From an uncultured Gilliamella sp. (GTDB lineage Bacteria > Pseudomonadota > Gammaproteobacteria > Enterobacterales > Orbaceae): a stretch of 64,000 nt of DNA. Positions 31,180 through 40,091 of the stretch are shown here, piece after piece. The notes under the pieces are model-generated. The model was not told the origin of the DNA. It saw only the letters and a program-made list of their open reading frames with translations, and did not search any database. Numbering within the stretch: the first letter of the stretch is position 1; each line of letters starts with the position of its first letter. Made by a program: the position numbers and the translations under genes. The DNA is taken from contig CALYPG010000008.1 of assembly GCA_945271295.1 (NCBI GenBank), positions 1 to 64,000 on the forward strand. The letters run 5' to 3'.

Positions 31180-31983
31180 TTAAAGCTGATACTTTTGGGT
31201 TCGCTGTGCAATTCGTTCCGCTTTTTGTTGCGTGCTGCTGATTAATTTATGTTCGTCACGCAAAATGTCTTTTAATGGCTTATTGAAATAGTTTTTTAGA
31301 AATAACCAAATATCTCGTTTGGTTAACCCTATTTTAGTTGATGAAAAGTACAGACCAATTAAGTCTTTATCACGCCAACGTGTTGGCACTTTAGCACGCG
31401 TTTGTGCACGATGTAAATCAATAACCGATAGTTTTATCTGTTGCTTGTTTTCAAACAGTGGAATATCCAATAAAAAATGACATAAATAACAATCACGATG
31501 GTTCACCCCTGCAGCGTGCATGTTAGCGGTCATGTTAGCAAGATAGATAATTAGTGAACGTTTAAGATGATAAGTTGGTGGTTCGGTTAACCATGGTTTA
31601 GTAAAATCTTCTAAACTAATCGTCGGATTTAGATCTTTGGTAATAATAAAGGAATGACGAGTTAGTGGATTTAACCCTTTACGACCAAATGCACGTCCAT
31701 CCATGGTATTCACGCCAGCTTGTTCTAGGCGATGAATCGCTTGCCACTCTTGTTTTGCATCTAACACAGGTAAGCGCAATGAAATCAGGTTTTTAACGAT
31801 CTCTTTAACGGTGGTACCGCGATGGATCTTAATAAAATAAGATTCACCTTCAAACTTAAAATTCAAGGTTTTGCGTTGTTTTACCGCGCGATATATTTCA
31901 CCAGATATCAGTTCAACCTCGGTAAAGGGATCTTTATCTTGCCATAGTTTATCAAAGGGTGATTTAAGTTCTATTTCATTCAT
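31180..31983 (-). CDS. waaP: Lipopolysaccharide core heptose(I) kinase WaaP
   Basis: A 267-residue eukaryotic-kinase-like protein that phosphorylates the first inner-core heptose. The catalytic loop NHRDCYLCHFLL has the conserved aspartate, followed by LSVIDLHRAQ as the metal-binding segment. The N-terminal FIKIHRGTTVKEIVKN provides the nucleotide-binding lysine. The gene overlaps waaG by eight bases, so the two are translationally coupled, as in enterobacterial waa operons. Confidence 0.93.
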   Translation of the reverse strand: MNEIELKSPFDKLWQDKDPFTEVELISGEIYRAVKQRKTLNFKFEGESYFIKIHRGTTVKEIVKNLISLRLPVLDAKQEWQAIHRLEQAGVNTMDGRAFGRKGLNPLTRHSFIITKDLNPTISLEDFTKPWLTEPPTYHLKRSLIIYLANMTANMHAAGVNHRDCYLCHFLLDIPLFENKQQIKLSVIDLHRAQTRAKVPTRWRDKDLIGLYFSSTKIGLTKRDIWLFLKNYFNKPLKDILRDEHKLISSTQQKAERIAQRTQKYQL

Positions 31984-33100
31984 AAGGGCGACAACCTAAA
32001 ATAATGTCAGCTGCGCGATCAGCTAAATGGTATAAATCGGCACTATTGCCATAGTGAATGGCATTTTCATGCCAAATTTGATACTGCTCGTTATTGGTCA
32101 TAGCAGTTTGCACTGCTTGATTTAACTCTGATTGTGAATAAGGTTCAGTTAATACCACACCCGCTTTAGCATCATCAATATGATAGGCATATCCAGCATT
32201 CCCTGACACAATCACGGGCACTCCCGCCGCTAAGCCTTCAATTAATACCATGCCTGCCGCTTCATGTCGGGCTGGATGTAATAATAAATCGGCGGCAAAT
32301 AAAAAATCAGGGATATCATCGCGACCAGAATAAAAACGCACTTGATGTTCAATACCAAGCTGTTTAGCTAATTTTTGATAAGCTTCGGGTTTATCTTGCC
32401 CCACCACCAGATAAATGACTTTCTGTTTTAATTCGCTTGGTAAAGCGGCAATGGCAGTTAATGAGCGATCAACCCCTTTACGTTTAAAGTCGGAACCGAT
32501 TTGCAGCATGACAAACGCATCAGCCTTAATTTGGTTCGCTTGCCTGAATTGCTGGCGTTTAATTAACGATTCTGGATTAAATTTGCGATCTAGTGCAATA
32601 CCCGGTGGTAATAGATTAAATCGGTTTTGTTGAGTATGATAAAAGTGTTCAAAATCAGCAATTTGTTGCTTAGTTAATACCATAATTTGCGTATAATATT
32701 GCCGGTTAAATACCGCATCTTCAAAAGCTAAATAGTGTTTACAACGCTTGGTTAATTTATATAAAAAACGCTTATGTGAGACTTTTTCGGCAAAACAAGT
32801 ATCGCCAGCAAAATAAACATCTAATTCAGGCATTTTGTTAAAACCCACTACGCAGTCAACCGGATTAGCTTGTAAGTGAGCTTTAACCCAGTGGTAATAA
32901 GATTCGTTACGGCTATGATTAGATAACCCTTTTTTCGGCACTAGAATAATATCCAATTGCGAAGGTTTAACCCCTTGCCAATTCATCACATAAACACGAA
33001 CCTTATGACCACGAGCTTGACAAGCGTTAGCAATTTGCAAAAAATCGCGTTGCAAACCGCCATAAGGGAAATATTTATAAATACAAAAAGCCAGTTGCAT
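31976..33100 (-). CDS. waaG: LPS core glucosyltransferase I WaaG
   Basis: A 374-residue GT4-family glycosyltransferase. The N-terminus MQLAFCIYKYFPYGGLQRDF is the WaaG signature. The C-terminal nucleotide-sugar domain has LQIGSDFKRKGVDRSLTAI, LLLHPARHEAAGMVLIEGLA and VIVSGNAGYAYHI. The enzyme adds the first outer-core glucose to heptose II at the inner membrane. A copy of the dispersed element (33232-33270) lies 132 bases upstream, pointing to this start. Confidence 0.93.
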   Translation of the reverse strand: MQLAFCIYKYFPYGGLQRDFLQIANACQARGHKVRVYVMNWQGVKPSQLDIILVPKKGLSNHSRNESYYHWVKAHLQANPVDCVVGFNKMPELDVYFAGDTCFAEKVSHKRFLYKLTKRCKHYLAFEDAVFNRQYYTQIMVLTKQQIADFEHFYHTQQNRFNLLPPGIALDRKFNPESLIKRQQFRQANQIKADAFVMLQIGSDFKRKGVDRSLTAIAALPSELKQKVIYLVVGQDKPEAYQKLAKQLGIEHQVRFYSGRDDIPDFLFAADLLLHPARHEAAGMVLIEGLAAGVPVIVSGNAGYAYHIDDAKAGVVLTEPYSQSELNQAVQTAMTNNEQYQIWHENAIHYGNSADLYHLADRAADIILGCRPYE

Positions 33101-33231
33101 GCAGATTGCCTCAAGTGATAAAGGGCTATTATATACTTAGTCTTGATTGTTGCGCAAAGTTTGATTCTGAGGATGAACTTTGTTAAGACATCTCATCTAT
33201 GCCTGTATTTGTTTAGAAGATAGTATTAATA

Positions 33232-33270
33232 GTGTAAAAATGATTCAGGAGTCTATACCGTTACAATATG
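33232..33270 (-). repeat. Dispersed intergenic element, copy E (upstream of waaG)
   Basis: On the minus strand this reads ACTCCTGAATCATTTTTACA; its TATAC-like block is degenerate (CATATTGTAACGG). It is the weakest of the five copies. It ends 132 bases before the waaG start and is oriented toward it. Confidence 0.5.
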
Positions 33271-33345
33271 TTTGATTTTGACAGAGGAGTGGGTAACGCT
33301 TTTTTGTTCATCCCCCCAATCTACTATGTATTGATGTCATGTGTG

Positions 33346-33663
33346 TTAGCACCACTGAAAACGCCAATAAAAAGACCAAAAAAGATAAAGTGTGGCAACA
33401 GATAAATAGAGATATCGTATTTTTTTATTTTTGGTGAAAAATAAACTTAAAATAAATGGTATGACGATAATAAGGAAAACTTCTTCGCCATCTCTTCCGC
33501 CCAAAGGTAGAGAGCAAAGACTATCCACATCACCAGAAGCTACCATCCATTCATATTCATCAGTTGAAAATAAATTTATGACGATTAATACCAACAGAAA
33601 ATGGATAAATGAAAGCATATTGTTTTTAATCATCATTAAGATACTGCTGATTATTTTGGACAT
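33346..33663 (-). CDS. Small three-helix inner membrane protein, unknown function
   Basis: A 105-residue hydrophobic protein with three likely helices: FIHFLLVLIVINLF (about 19-32), VFLIIVIPFILSLFF and YLYLSVATLYLFWSFYW. Between the first two is EYEWMVASGDVDSLCSLPLG, which reminds me of the small YjeO/DUF2645 membrane proteins; this is from memory and not certain. A dispersed-element copy lies 144 bases upstream. The long plus-strand frame over the same bases has no matching features and is a shadow. Confidence 0.5.
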   Translation of the reverse strand: MSKIISSILMMIKNNMLSFIHFLLVLIVINLFSTDEYEWMVASGDVDSLCSLPLGGRDGEEVFLIIVIPFILSLFFTKNKKIRYLYLSVATLYLFWSFYWRFQWC

Positions 33664-33806
33664 GGTTAAGGAGTTTAATCCTAAGTTGACTTATGCTTAA
33701 CTAATTTCAATTAATATAACAAAGTAGTTGAAATAACCCAATATTTAGCCACAAAATTGCTTAAAAAATCGCTATGTTATTAGATAAAGTGCCGAAATGA
33801 GCGTAA

Positions 33807-33849
33807 TTTGTCAAAATGTTTCAGGAAAAGCATGTGTTTTAGTATAAAA
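33807..33849 (-). repeat. Dispersed intergenic element, copy D
   Basis: On the minus strand it reads TTTTATACTAAAAC (near 33849) and TTCCTGAAACATTTTGACAA. The downstream gene in that orientation is the small membrane protein starting at 33663. The last block gives TTGACA where other copies have TTTACA, a consensus -35 sequence. Confidence 0.65.
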
Positions 33850-33914
33850 CCCTTCTTTAACCATAACATTACTACTCATTTAAACCAACATAAATTAAGC
33901 TTTTTAAAGTCATT

Positions 33915-33936
33915 TGAACAGTTATATAACTGTTCA
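33915..33936. repeat. Perfect 22-bp palindrome
   Basis: TGAACAGTTAT is followed directly by its reverse complement ATAACTGTTCA, a perfect dyad with no spacer. It lies in a region of 470 bases (33664-34135) that holds no convincing gene. It could be an operator for a dimeric repressor or a cruciform; no T tract follows. Confidence 0.6.
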
Positions 33937-34135
33937 TTATTCCCATTAAAAATCATTACAATTAATTTCATTATTTGTACCATCATTATGTTGTGTGGTT
34001 TTGGCATAATCAAATTACCCCTCAATGTTTTTAAAAAGTTAATAAACAGCGAAAAATACAGGTAATTAATAAGGCATTAACCAATTTGCAACGAAATTTT
34101 AGTTATTGCTGTATGGCTATATAAATAACCTAAAA

Positions 34136-34525
34136 TCAATGCCTGGCGCCAAGATCTTTGTCTTCACTATTACCATGTAATTGGCGAGTTAATTCATTGC
34201 AGGTGACGATTTTGTGATTAGCGATTTTAAATAAAGCAAAAACCTCAAACTCGCTGACACTATTGTCTGTTTTTGTGACTTTAACAAAATGATGGGTGTG
34301 AACCTGATCCCCTGATTGACTTATCGCGTCTATGGTGACAGCAAATTGTTTGACCACACTACGTAATAATTGCATATGAGCTGCAAACTCATTAAAGCCT
34401 AGGGTTTTACCATCTACGGTTTGTTGATAATCAGGTGAAAAATATTTTACGATTAATTCATGAATATCAAGATCCGATGTCAGTAAATCACTTAGTGCGT
34501 GTTTAACTATTTGAATATTGTCCAT
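34136..34525 (-). CDS. NTF2/SnoaL-like small protein
   Basis: A 129-residue protein with the cone-shaped alpha+beta fold expected of the nuclear transport factor 2-like superfamily: helical N-terminus, YFSPDYQQTVDGKTLGFNEF, then strands such as VHTHHFVKVTK and EFEVFALFKIANHKIVTCNE. The family includes ketosteroid isomerases and polyketide cyclases, but this member's substrate is unknown. It follows yhcC by nine bases on the same strand and is likely co-transcribed. Confidence 0.65.
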   Translation of the reverse strand: MDNIQIVKHALSDLLTSDLDIHELIVKYFSPDYQQTVDGKTLGFNEFAAHMQLLRSVVKQFAVTIDAISQSGDQVHTHHFVKVTKTDNSVSEFEVFALFKIANHKIVTCNELTRQLHGNSEDKDLGARH

Positions 34526-34534
34526 TAAATTCTC

Positions 34535-35461
34535 CTATGCTTTAAAACAATAATTATCGCCGATGGCGCTACCTTGTACACCAAATTGGCGTAAGTTGTG
34601 ATCGACGGCATTCATGGATTGCCAGTGGTTTTCACACCAATCCGGCGCTAATAGGGTAGGCTTTCTGGCATTGGCCGAAATGCGATGATATAAAATATTG
34701 GCGGGGGTTTGGCGAATAATATCACCCGCAATATCCACATACTCATCTAATGACAATACATCAAGACGGCCAGCACGCCACGCTTTGGCCATAATGCTAC
34801 CTTCGACAATATGCAACGGATGCAGTTTTAAACCATCTACACCACTATTTAGCACGCACTCTAACGTAAACATATTGTCTTGTTTGGATTCTTTCGGCAG
34901 ACCAATAATTAAATGTGTGCAAACTTTAATCCCTAGCTGACGAGCTTTTTGTACCGTTTGCTGATAATCAATAAAGGTGTGTCCGCGGTTAATCGCATGC
35001 AACGTTTTATCAAGTGCAGTTTGTAAACCGAGTTCTAGCCAAACTTCATACCCTTTTTCTTGATAAGATGCTAATAAATCAAGTGCTTCATTGGGTACAC
35101 AATCCGGACGTGTGCCAACACAGAGTCCCACTATATCGGCACTGTTTAATGCCTCTTCATACATATTTTTAAGGATTTCAACTTCGGCATAGGTACTGGT
35201 ATAAGCTTGAAAGTAGGCAAGATAACGTTTAGATTTTTTCATTTGCTGGGCTTGCGAAGTCAGCTGATCTGCAATCGATTTAACTTGTATGGACTCATCA
35301 ATAATAGACGCAACATTACAAAATGTGCAACCACCCACACCAATGGTGCCATCACGATTGGGGCAACTAAAGCCACCATGTAAGGTCAGTTTATAAATTT
35401 TTTCGCCATAACGGCGTTGTAGATCTGCACCAAAAGTATTGACGACTAAATGAAGTTGCAT
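34535..35461 (-). CDS. yhcC: Radical SAM protein YhcC (TIGR01212 family)
   Basis: Using the ATG at 35461 (MQLHLVVNTFG) the protein has 308 residues, matching E. coli YhcC; an upstream TTG frame start is unlikely. The radical SAM cluster motif appears as CPNRDGTIGVGGCTFCNVAS, the CxxxxxxxxCxxC spacing seen in this family rather than CxxxCxxC. YLAYFQAYTSTYAEVEILK, GTRPDCVPNEAL and LELGLQTA are conserved. Its reaction is not established. The Shine-Dalgarno sequence is weak. Confidence 0.9.
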   Translation of the reverse strand: MQLHLVVNTFGADLQRRYGEKIYKLTLHGGFSCPNRDGTIGVGGCTFCNVASIIDESIQVKSIADQLTSQAQQMKKSKRYLAYFQAYTSTYAEVEILKNMYEEALNSADIVGLCVGTRPDCVPNEALDLLASYQEKGYEVWLELGLQTALDKTLHAINRGHTFIDYQQTVQKARQLGIKVCTHLIIGLPKESKQDNMFTLECVLNSGVDGLKLHPLHIVEGSIMAKAWRAGRLDVLSLDEYVDIAGDIIRQTPANILYHRISANARKPTLLAPDWCENHWQSMNAVDHNLRQFGVQGSAIGDNYCFKA

Positions 35462-35538
35462 AATAAACCAGTAAAAAAATTTAGGGTATTGTACGCCAAG
35501 GTGTTGATTTGCTTCAAGCAATGCATTTTGCAGCAAGA

Positions 35539-35946
35539 CTATTTTTGTAAAGTATATTTTTCAGTGGTTGGCGAATGGCTACTATTTTTAATAATATGTA
35601 TTAATTTAATCTGGTCACCTTTTTTCGCTTCAGTTAAGTCATAAGCGTTGGCTAAGGTAATTAATAGCTCATATGGTTTATTGTCGGGCAATTGACAACC
35701 ACTGTCTGCTCGTCCTGCTATTTTTGTGTCAGTAATCCAAATCTTCAATTTAAAATCACTCACTTCATATGCTGAATTAGCCATAATCTCTCCATTATTA
35801 TCGACACGATTCATCGATTTAATCATGATAACTGGATCCTCTAATAACGTTCCCGTTAATAGGCAACTATTCACATAAGATGCAGAAGCAGAGAATGAAA
35901 AAAGAAAAATAATTAACAAAATAGTCAGTCGAATAATATTCATCAT
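35539..35946 (-). CDS. Small exported protein of unknown function
   Basis: A 135-residue product with a clear signal peptide (IIRLTILLIIFLFSFSASAS, cleavage about residue 22). The mature part has two cysteines (NSCLLTGTLLE and DSGCQLPDN) that could form a disulphide, and beta-strand-rich segments. I recognise no family. It precedes yhcC by about 77 bases on the same strand and is divergent from the iron cluster. Confidence 0.55.
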   Translation of the reverse strand: MMNIIRLTILLIIFLFSFSASASYVNSCLLTGTLLEDPVIMIKSMNRVDNNGEIMANSAYEVSDFKLKIWITDTKIAGRADSGCQLPDNKPYELLITLANAYDLTEAKKGDQIKLIHIIKNSSHSPTTEKYTLQK

Positions 35947-36108
35947 ATGAAGACATTGTTTTAGGTAAGTTTGTAATAATTATATAGCGTTCAAATCAAT
36001 TTTGTCTAACAAGCAAAATTTAGTAAATATAAATTCATTAGATGGAAGAATTGTTTTATCCATTGAATTTAATACGAAAATTAACATAAATCTTTTTTGC
36101 TTATTTAC

Positions 36109-36131
36109 CAAATGATAATTATTACTATTTG
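36109..36131 (+). promoter_or_regulatory. Predicted Fur box upstream of the iron cluster
   Basis: The sequence CAAATGATAATTATTACTAT followed by TTG contains ATGATAATTATTAC, close to the Fur consensus of GATAAT hexamers, and is itself nearly palindromic. It lies 65 bases before the first iron-cluster start, where Fur-Fe2+ would repress. A second TTGATAATTGTGATCA stretch follows at about 36136. Confidence 0.8.
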
Positions 36132-36195
36132 ATGTTGATAATTGTGATCATTAGCAATAAGATATGGCTACTGTTAAAAAAGTTAGAGGTGAATT

Positions 36196-36834
36196 ATGTC
36201 GTATGTTATGCGGAAATTAGTTATTGTTTTATTCTCATCATTATTTTCTTTATCTTTATGTTACGCCGATATTTCATTACCGACACCTCAAACTAAAGAT
36301 GGAATGAGTTTATTAGAAAGCTTAAAAAAACGTGCTTCCACGCCGGGGGGAGATTTTCCGGTGGGTAACATTTCGGATGAGGATCTTTCCACCATCCTTT
36401 GGGCCGCTAGTGGTTTAAATCGAGGTAAAACGGGTTGGACTGTTCCAATGGTGCATGGTGTTCCACCTTATGTGCGTATTTATGTGGCCGGTGAAAAAGG
36501 TGTATTTTTATATGAATGGGAAGGGCACTATTTGCGAGAGATCAGTAAGAAAGATATTCGTGCAGATATAGGTAAGCAGAATTTTACTAAACGCGCTGCG
36601 TATTCTTTAATTTTTGTCCCAGATTTAAATGCATTAACGCAACATCCACCTGAACAAGCCAATGAATTTAGACACATAGCAGTTGGCGCTATGAGCCAAA
36701 ATATTTATCTTGTTGCAGCTTCATTGAAATTAGATGTCAGATATATTCATTCTATTAAACCAGAAATGATTGCCGAAGAGTTAAAATTACCTGAAAACAG
36801 TAAGCCAATTGGAATAATGTTACTAGGAAAATAA
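36196..36834 (+). CDS. Periplasmic SagB-type nitroreductase-fold protein of iron cluster
   Basis: The 212-residue protein has a signal peptide (LVIVLFSSLFSLSLCYAD, cleavage about residue 25). The mature part shows features of SagB/ThcOx-type FMN enzymes: SLLESLKKRASTPGGDF, ISDEDLSTILWAASGLNRGK, and RHIAVGAMSQNIYLVAASLKL near the C-terminus. Such proteins usually reduce substrates with flavin. As first gene of a Fur-linked FTR1/P19 cluster, it may be a periplasmic ferric reductase, which is inference. The start at 36196 has AGAGGT upstream. The FTR1 gene follows after 13 bases. Confidence 0.7.
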   Translation: MSYVMRKLVIVLFSSLFSLSLCYADISLPTPQTKDGMSLLESLKKRASTPGGDFPVGNISDEDLSTILWAASGLNRGKTGWTVPMVHGVPPYVRIYVAGEKGVFLYEWEGHYLREISKKDIRADIGKQNFTKRAAYSLIFVPDLNALTQHPPEQANEFRHIAVGAMSQNIYLVAASLKLDVRYIHSIKPEMIAEELKLPENSKPIGIMLLGK

Positions 36835-36847
36835 AAGGAATAAAAAA

Positions 36848-38050
36848 GTGAAACGATTTTTAGCATTAGCATTTTTGCTTATTACAAGTGTAATTGCTTT
36901 TGTTCCATCATCTTATGCTACTGACAAAAAATATGATAGCTGGAATGCGATCATTGATGAAATGGATGCGATTTTAAATGATTCGTATGATATCTATTTT
37001 ATGAAAGACAGTGATAAAGCCAAAGAGCGAGTTAATGATGCTTATTTTGGTTTTTATGAAAAACATGGTGTTGAACGTGCCGTCATGTCTTACATTTCCG
37101 GTAAACGTGGTACGGATACCGAATATCAGTTTGCTAAAATTAAGCGCCTGATGACTGATGGTGCGCCGAATAAAGTAGTTCGAGCAGAAATTGATACAAT
37201 TTTAAAAATGCTGCATGAAGACGCTAACGAATTAGATGGTAAGAAAGAAAGTGGTTGGAGTGTGTTATTAGCATCATTCATCATTATATCGCGGGAAGGT
37301 ATAGAAGCTATTTTAGTTATTGCGGCAATTTCGGCTTACTTGGTACGTTCTGGCAATATGCCAATGGTGAAAGTAGTTTATATGAGTTCGTTAGTGGCAG
37401 TCTTTGCTAGTATTTTAATGGCAATTGCGCTTCACTCACTATTAGATATTAGTGGTGCTAATCAAGAGATGCTGGAAGGTGGGGCAATGTTGCTTGCCAC
37501 TGTGGTACTGTTTTTTGTTAGTAACTGGATGTTCTCTAAAGCCGAAGCTGAAGCATGGAAGAGCTATGTTGAAGGCAAAGTGCAAACTGCTATCTCATCG
37601 GGAAGTAGTTTTGCTTTAGGTTTTGCTGCCTTTTTAGCTGTGTTCCGTGAAGGTGCTGAAACCATCTTATTTTATCAAGCCATGCTGGCTGAGGCTAAAG
37701 AGCATATAAATATGGTGTGGTATGGATTAGGTCTAGGTTGCTTTGTGCTTGCCTTTATCTTTAGCGTGATCCGTTTTTGTACGATAAAATTACCAATTAA
37801 ACCATTTTTTATTGGCACCAGTGCATTAATGTATATTATGGCGATTGCCTTTGCAGGTGGTGGGGTAAAAGAGTTACAAGAGGCGGATATTATTCCAGTT
37901 ACTCCAGTGGATTTTGTACACTCATTTGGTATTTTAGGCATCTATCCAACAGTTGAAACCTTAGTACCACAACTATTTATGGTGCTAATTGTGGTCATTT
38001 CTGTGGTGTATTTGAAAGTAAAACATAGTAAAAAAGTAGTTAATAAATAG
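36848..38050 (+). CDS. FTR1-family iron permease (FetM-like)
   Basis: A GTG start with a good AAAAGGA site gives 400 residues. A signal peptide and an extracytoplasmic helical domain (about residues 26-130) precede seven membrane helices containing the two iron-binding motifs REGIE (IISREGIEAILVIAA) and REGAE (FREGAETILFYQAM). FTR1-type permeases import iron; together with P19 the arrangement is that of FetM-FetP of pathogenic E. coli and of Campylobacter P19 systems. The P19-like gene follows after 124 bases. Confidence 0.92.
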   Translation: MKRFLALAFLLITSVIAFVPSSYATDKKYDSWNAIIDEMDAILNDSYDIYFMKDSDKAKERVNDAYFGFYEKHGVERAVMSYISGKRGTDTEYQFAKIKRLMTDGAPNKVVRAEIDTILKMLHEDANELDGKKESGWSVLLASFIIISREGIEAILVIAAISAYLVRSGNMPMVKVVYMSSLVAVFASILMAIALHSLLDISGANQEMLEGGAMLLATVVLFFVSNWMFSKAEAEAWKSYVEGKVQTAISSGSSFALGFAAFLAVFREGAETILFYQAMLAEAKEHINMVWYGLGLGCFVLAFIFSVIRFCTIKLPIKPFFIGTSALMYIMAIAFAGGGVKELQEADIIPVTPVDFVHSFGILGIYPTVETLVPQLFMVLIVVISVVYLKVKHSKKVVNK

Positions 38051-38174
38051 CTTAAAGTTAGTTCAGATGTTAATTGAATTTTTGATATCGGCATCCAGAT
38101 GCTAACTTGGCGAGTAAAGAAGTAGTAATTACAACAAGTAATGAGTAGTTAAATAAAAAGTAGAGGAGTTTTCA

Positions 38175-38741
38175 ATGAAAAAATTAGTATTCGCAGCTGG
38201 GATTTCATCAATATTAGCATTATCTTCATTTGCTTATGCTGCGTCAGCGCCGGCACCAGGGGAACAAAAAGGTTTTGAAGAGTTCCCTATCGGTGAAGAA
38301 GTAACGGTTGGTCCATTACATATTAGCGCGGTCTATTTTCAACCGGTTGATATGGAACCAGCTGGCATGGGCGGCCTTCCAGCATCAAAATCAGATATGC
38401 ATATTGAAGCAGATATCTCTGCTGCTGATGGCAACAATTTAGGTTATGGTAAAGGGGATTTTGTACCTTATTTAACTGTTAAATATCAAATCCTAAAAGA
38501 AGGTAGTAAGAAAGCCATCGAAGGTAACTTCATGCCAATGAATGCATCTGATGGTCCTCACTATGGTAACAATATTAAACTTGATGGTGCCGGTAAATAT
38601 AAAGTTACCTTTACCATTGAAAATCCAGAAAAACAAGGTTATTTATTACACGTTGATAAAGAAACCGGTGTAGAAGGGCGTTTCTGGACTAAACCAATTA
38701 CTGTTTCTTGGGACTTTGATTACGTTCCTCGAGCATGGTAA
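38175..38741 (+). CDS. P19-type periplasmic iron-binding protein (FetP-like)
   Basis: The 188-residue product has a signal peptide ending AYAASAPAPG. The mature domain is of the Tp34/P19 family: EEFPIGEEVTVGPLHISAVY, MEPAGMGGLPASKSDMHIEA with the methionine and histidine metal ligands, DFVPYLTVKYQI, and GPHYGNNIKLDGAGKYKVTF containing further histidines. These proteins bind copper and iron in the periplasm and feed the FTR1 permease. AGGAG precedes the ATG. A strong hairpin follows the stop. Confidence 0.93.
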   Translation: MKKLVFAAGISSILALSSFAYAASAPAPGEQKGFEEFPIGEEVTVGPLHISAVYFQPVDMEPAGMGGLPASKSDMHIEADISAADGNNLGYGKGDFVPYLTVKYQILKEGSKKAIEGNFMPMNASDGPHYGNNIKLDGAGKYKVTFTIENPEKQGYLLHVDKETGVEGRFWTKPITVSWDFDYVPRAW

Positions 38742-38766
38742 TTTGCTTTAAAAATAAATTACTAAT

Positions 38767-38791
38767 ATTGGCGAGTAGTTAACTCGCCAAT
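38767..38791 (+). terminator. Intra-operon hairpin after the P19 gene
   Basis: ATTGGCGAGT and ACTCGCCAAT form a perfect ten-base stem with a five-base loop, 26 bases after the P19 stop. No U tract follows, so it more likely stabilises the FTR1/P19 messenger or attenuates the distal genes than ends transcription. Confidence 0.6.
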
Positions 38792-38817
38792 AATATCGCA
38801 ACAACTAGTCAATCATT

Positions 38818-40068
38818 ATGCTTCAATATCTTATAAAGATTACTGATAATACCTTTATTCCTATTATTATAATTGCGCTACTTACAGCCACCATTATCAA
38901 ATTAAATGCCATGCAATGTAAAAAAATTGTGCTAATAGGTTTGGTGTTAGGCTTTATTGCGGCATTAGTTTATGCGATTTTGAAACGTAATACCGGTTTT
39001 GCCGTTCGCGAATTTTATGATCTTGGCGTGATTATTCCTTGGACAATTGTAGCCATTCCATTATTAATCACTATTTGGATGTCAAAAAAACATACCAATA
39101 CATTTGTTAAAGCGCTATTTGTCTTATTAACGACCCTGAGTATAGGATTAGTTGCTGCACAATGTCTACCGAATTTAATGTTATATCCATTTGAATTTGC
39201 AGTGGGTATGGACACAATTTTTAATAATGACTTTCTATTTAAGTGTGTTGGTTATGGTTTTGCGTTAATTGTCATTTTGTTAATGGGTATTTTTACTTAC
39301 CGTATTTGTAATCGACTTTCTGATAAATTTGTTTTGGTTATTACCACACTGGCACTGATTATCTTCACTATTGAAAATGGCATTAACATTCTTCAGATCT
39401 TTATTGTAAGACGTTTTATTTCATCACAACCATGGATGATGGATCTGGTTATTTTTGTTTTAGGTCATGTTAACTTCTTTATCTTTATTTTTATGGCTAT
39501 TGTGCTGTTTTTGGCGATGGTCTTATATATCAAATCAAAAACCACCTCATTAGTCGGTAGTAATCCTGCCCAAATTCGCAAAATGAAAGCGCAATTACGC
39601 AGTGACAGAAGGGCTTCATTACTGGTTTTAGCTGGTGTGGCAATTACGGCTTATACGGTAACGCGAGCACGCTATATATTTGAAAAAGGTGTGGAGCTAT
39701 CCCCCGCTGAGCCTATTACGCCCAATGCTGATGGCTTAATTGTGATCCCCCTTGAAAAAATCAATGATGGTAATTTACACCGTTATGGCTTTGAAGCGTC
39801 AGATGGCACGGTAGTTCGGTTTATTATTATTAAGAAGAGCGAAAATGCTTATGGGGTTGGTCTTGATGCTTGTGATATCTGTGGTGCCACAGGTTATTAT
39901 CAACGAGGTAATCAAGTCGTTTGTATTTTGTGTGATGTCGTGATGAATATTGCCACTATCGGCTTCCCCGGTGGTTGTAATCCGGTACCGCTTAAATTTG
40001 AAATTATTGACGGTAATATGGTGATTAGACCTGCTCATCTTGAAGCAGAAAAAAATCGCTTCAAATAA
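38818..40068 (+). CDS. DUF2318 Fe-S membrane protein of iron cluster
   Basis: A 416-residue protein with about eight membrane helices (residues 1-235) and a C-terminal domain carrying CDICGATGYYQRGNQVVCIL and CD, then GGCNPVPLKFEI. These CxxC pairs and the final cysteine define the DUF2318 predicted iron-sulfur domain found in FetMP/P19 clusters and probably act in electron transfer across the membrane for iron reduction. No Shine-Dalgarno sequence is obvious before 38818. The first permease gene follows after 23 bases. Confidence 0.85.
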   Translation: MLQYLIKITDNTFIPIIIIALLTATIIKLNAMQCKKIVLIGLVLGFIAALVYAILKRNTGFAVREFYDLGVIIPWTIVAIPLLITIWMSKKHTNTFVKALFVLLTTLSIGLVAAQCLPNLMLYPFEFAVGMDTIFNNDFLFKCVGYGFALIVILLMGIFTYRICNRLSDKFVLVITTLALIIFTIENGINILQIFIVRRFISSQPWMMDLVIFVLGHVNFFIFIFMAIVLFLAMVLYIKSKTTSLVGSNPAQIRKMKAQLRSDRRASLLVLAGVAITAYTVTRARYIFEKGVELSPAEPITPNADGLIVIPLEKINDGNLHRYGFEASDGTVVRFIIIKKSENAYGVGLDACDICGATGYYQRGNQVVCILCDVVMNIATIGFPGGCNPVPLKFEIIDGNMVIRPAHLEAEKNRFK

Positions 40069-40091
40069 AAGCGTAATAAAAGTGAGAAGAT

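Noticed and set aside
33808..34065. Plus-strand frame of 85 codons starting with TTG
   Set aside because: It begins inside a copy of the dispersed element and contains the 22-bp palindrome; no ribosome site, no family resemblance.
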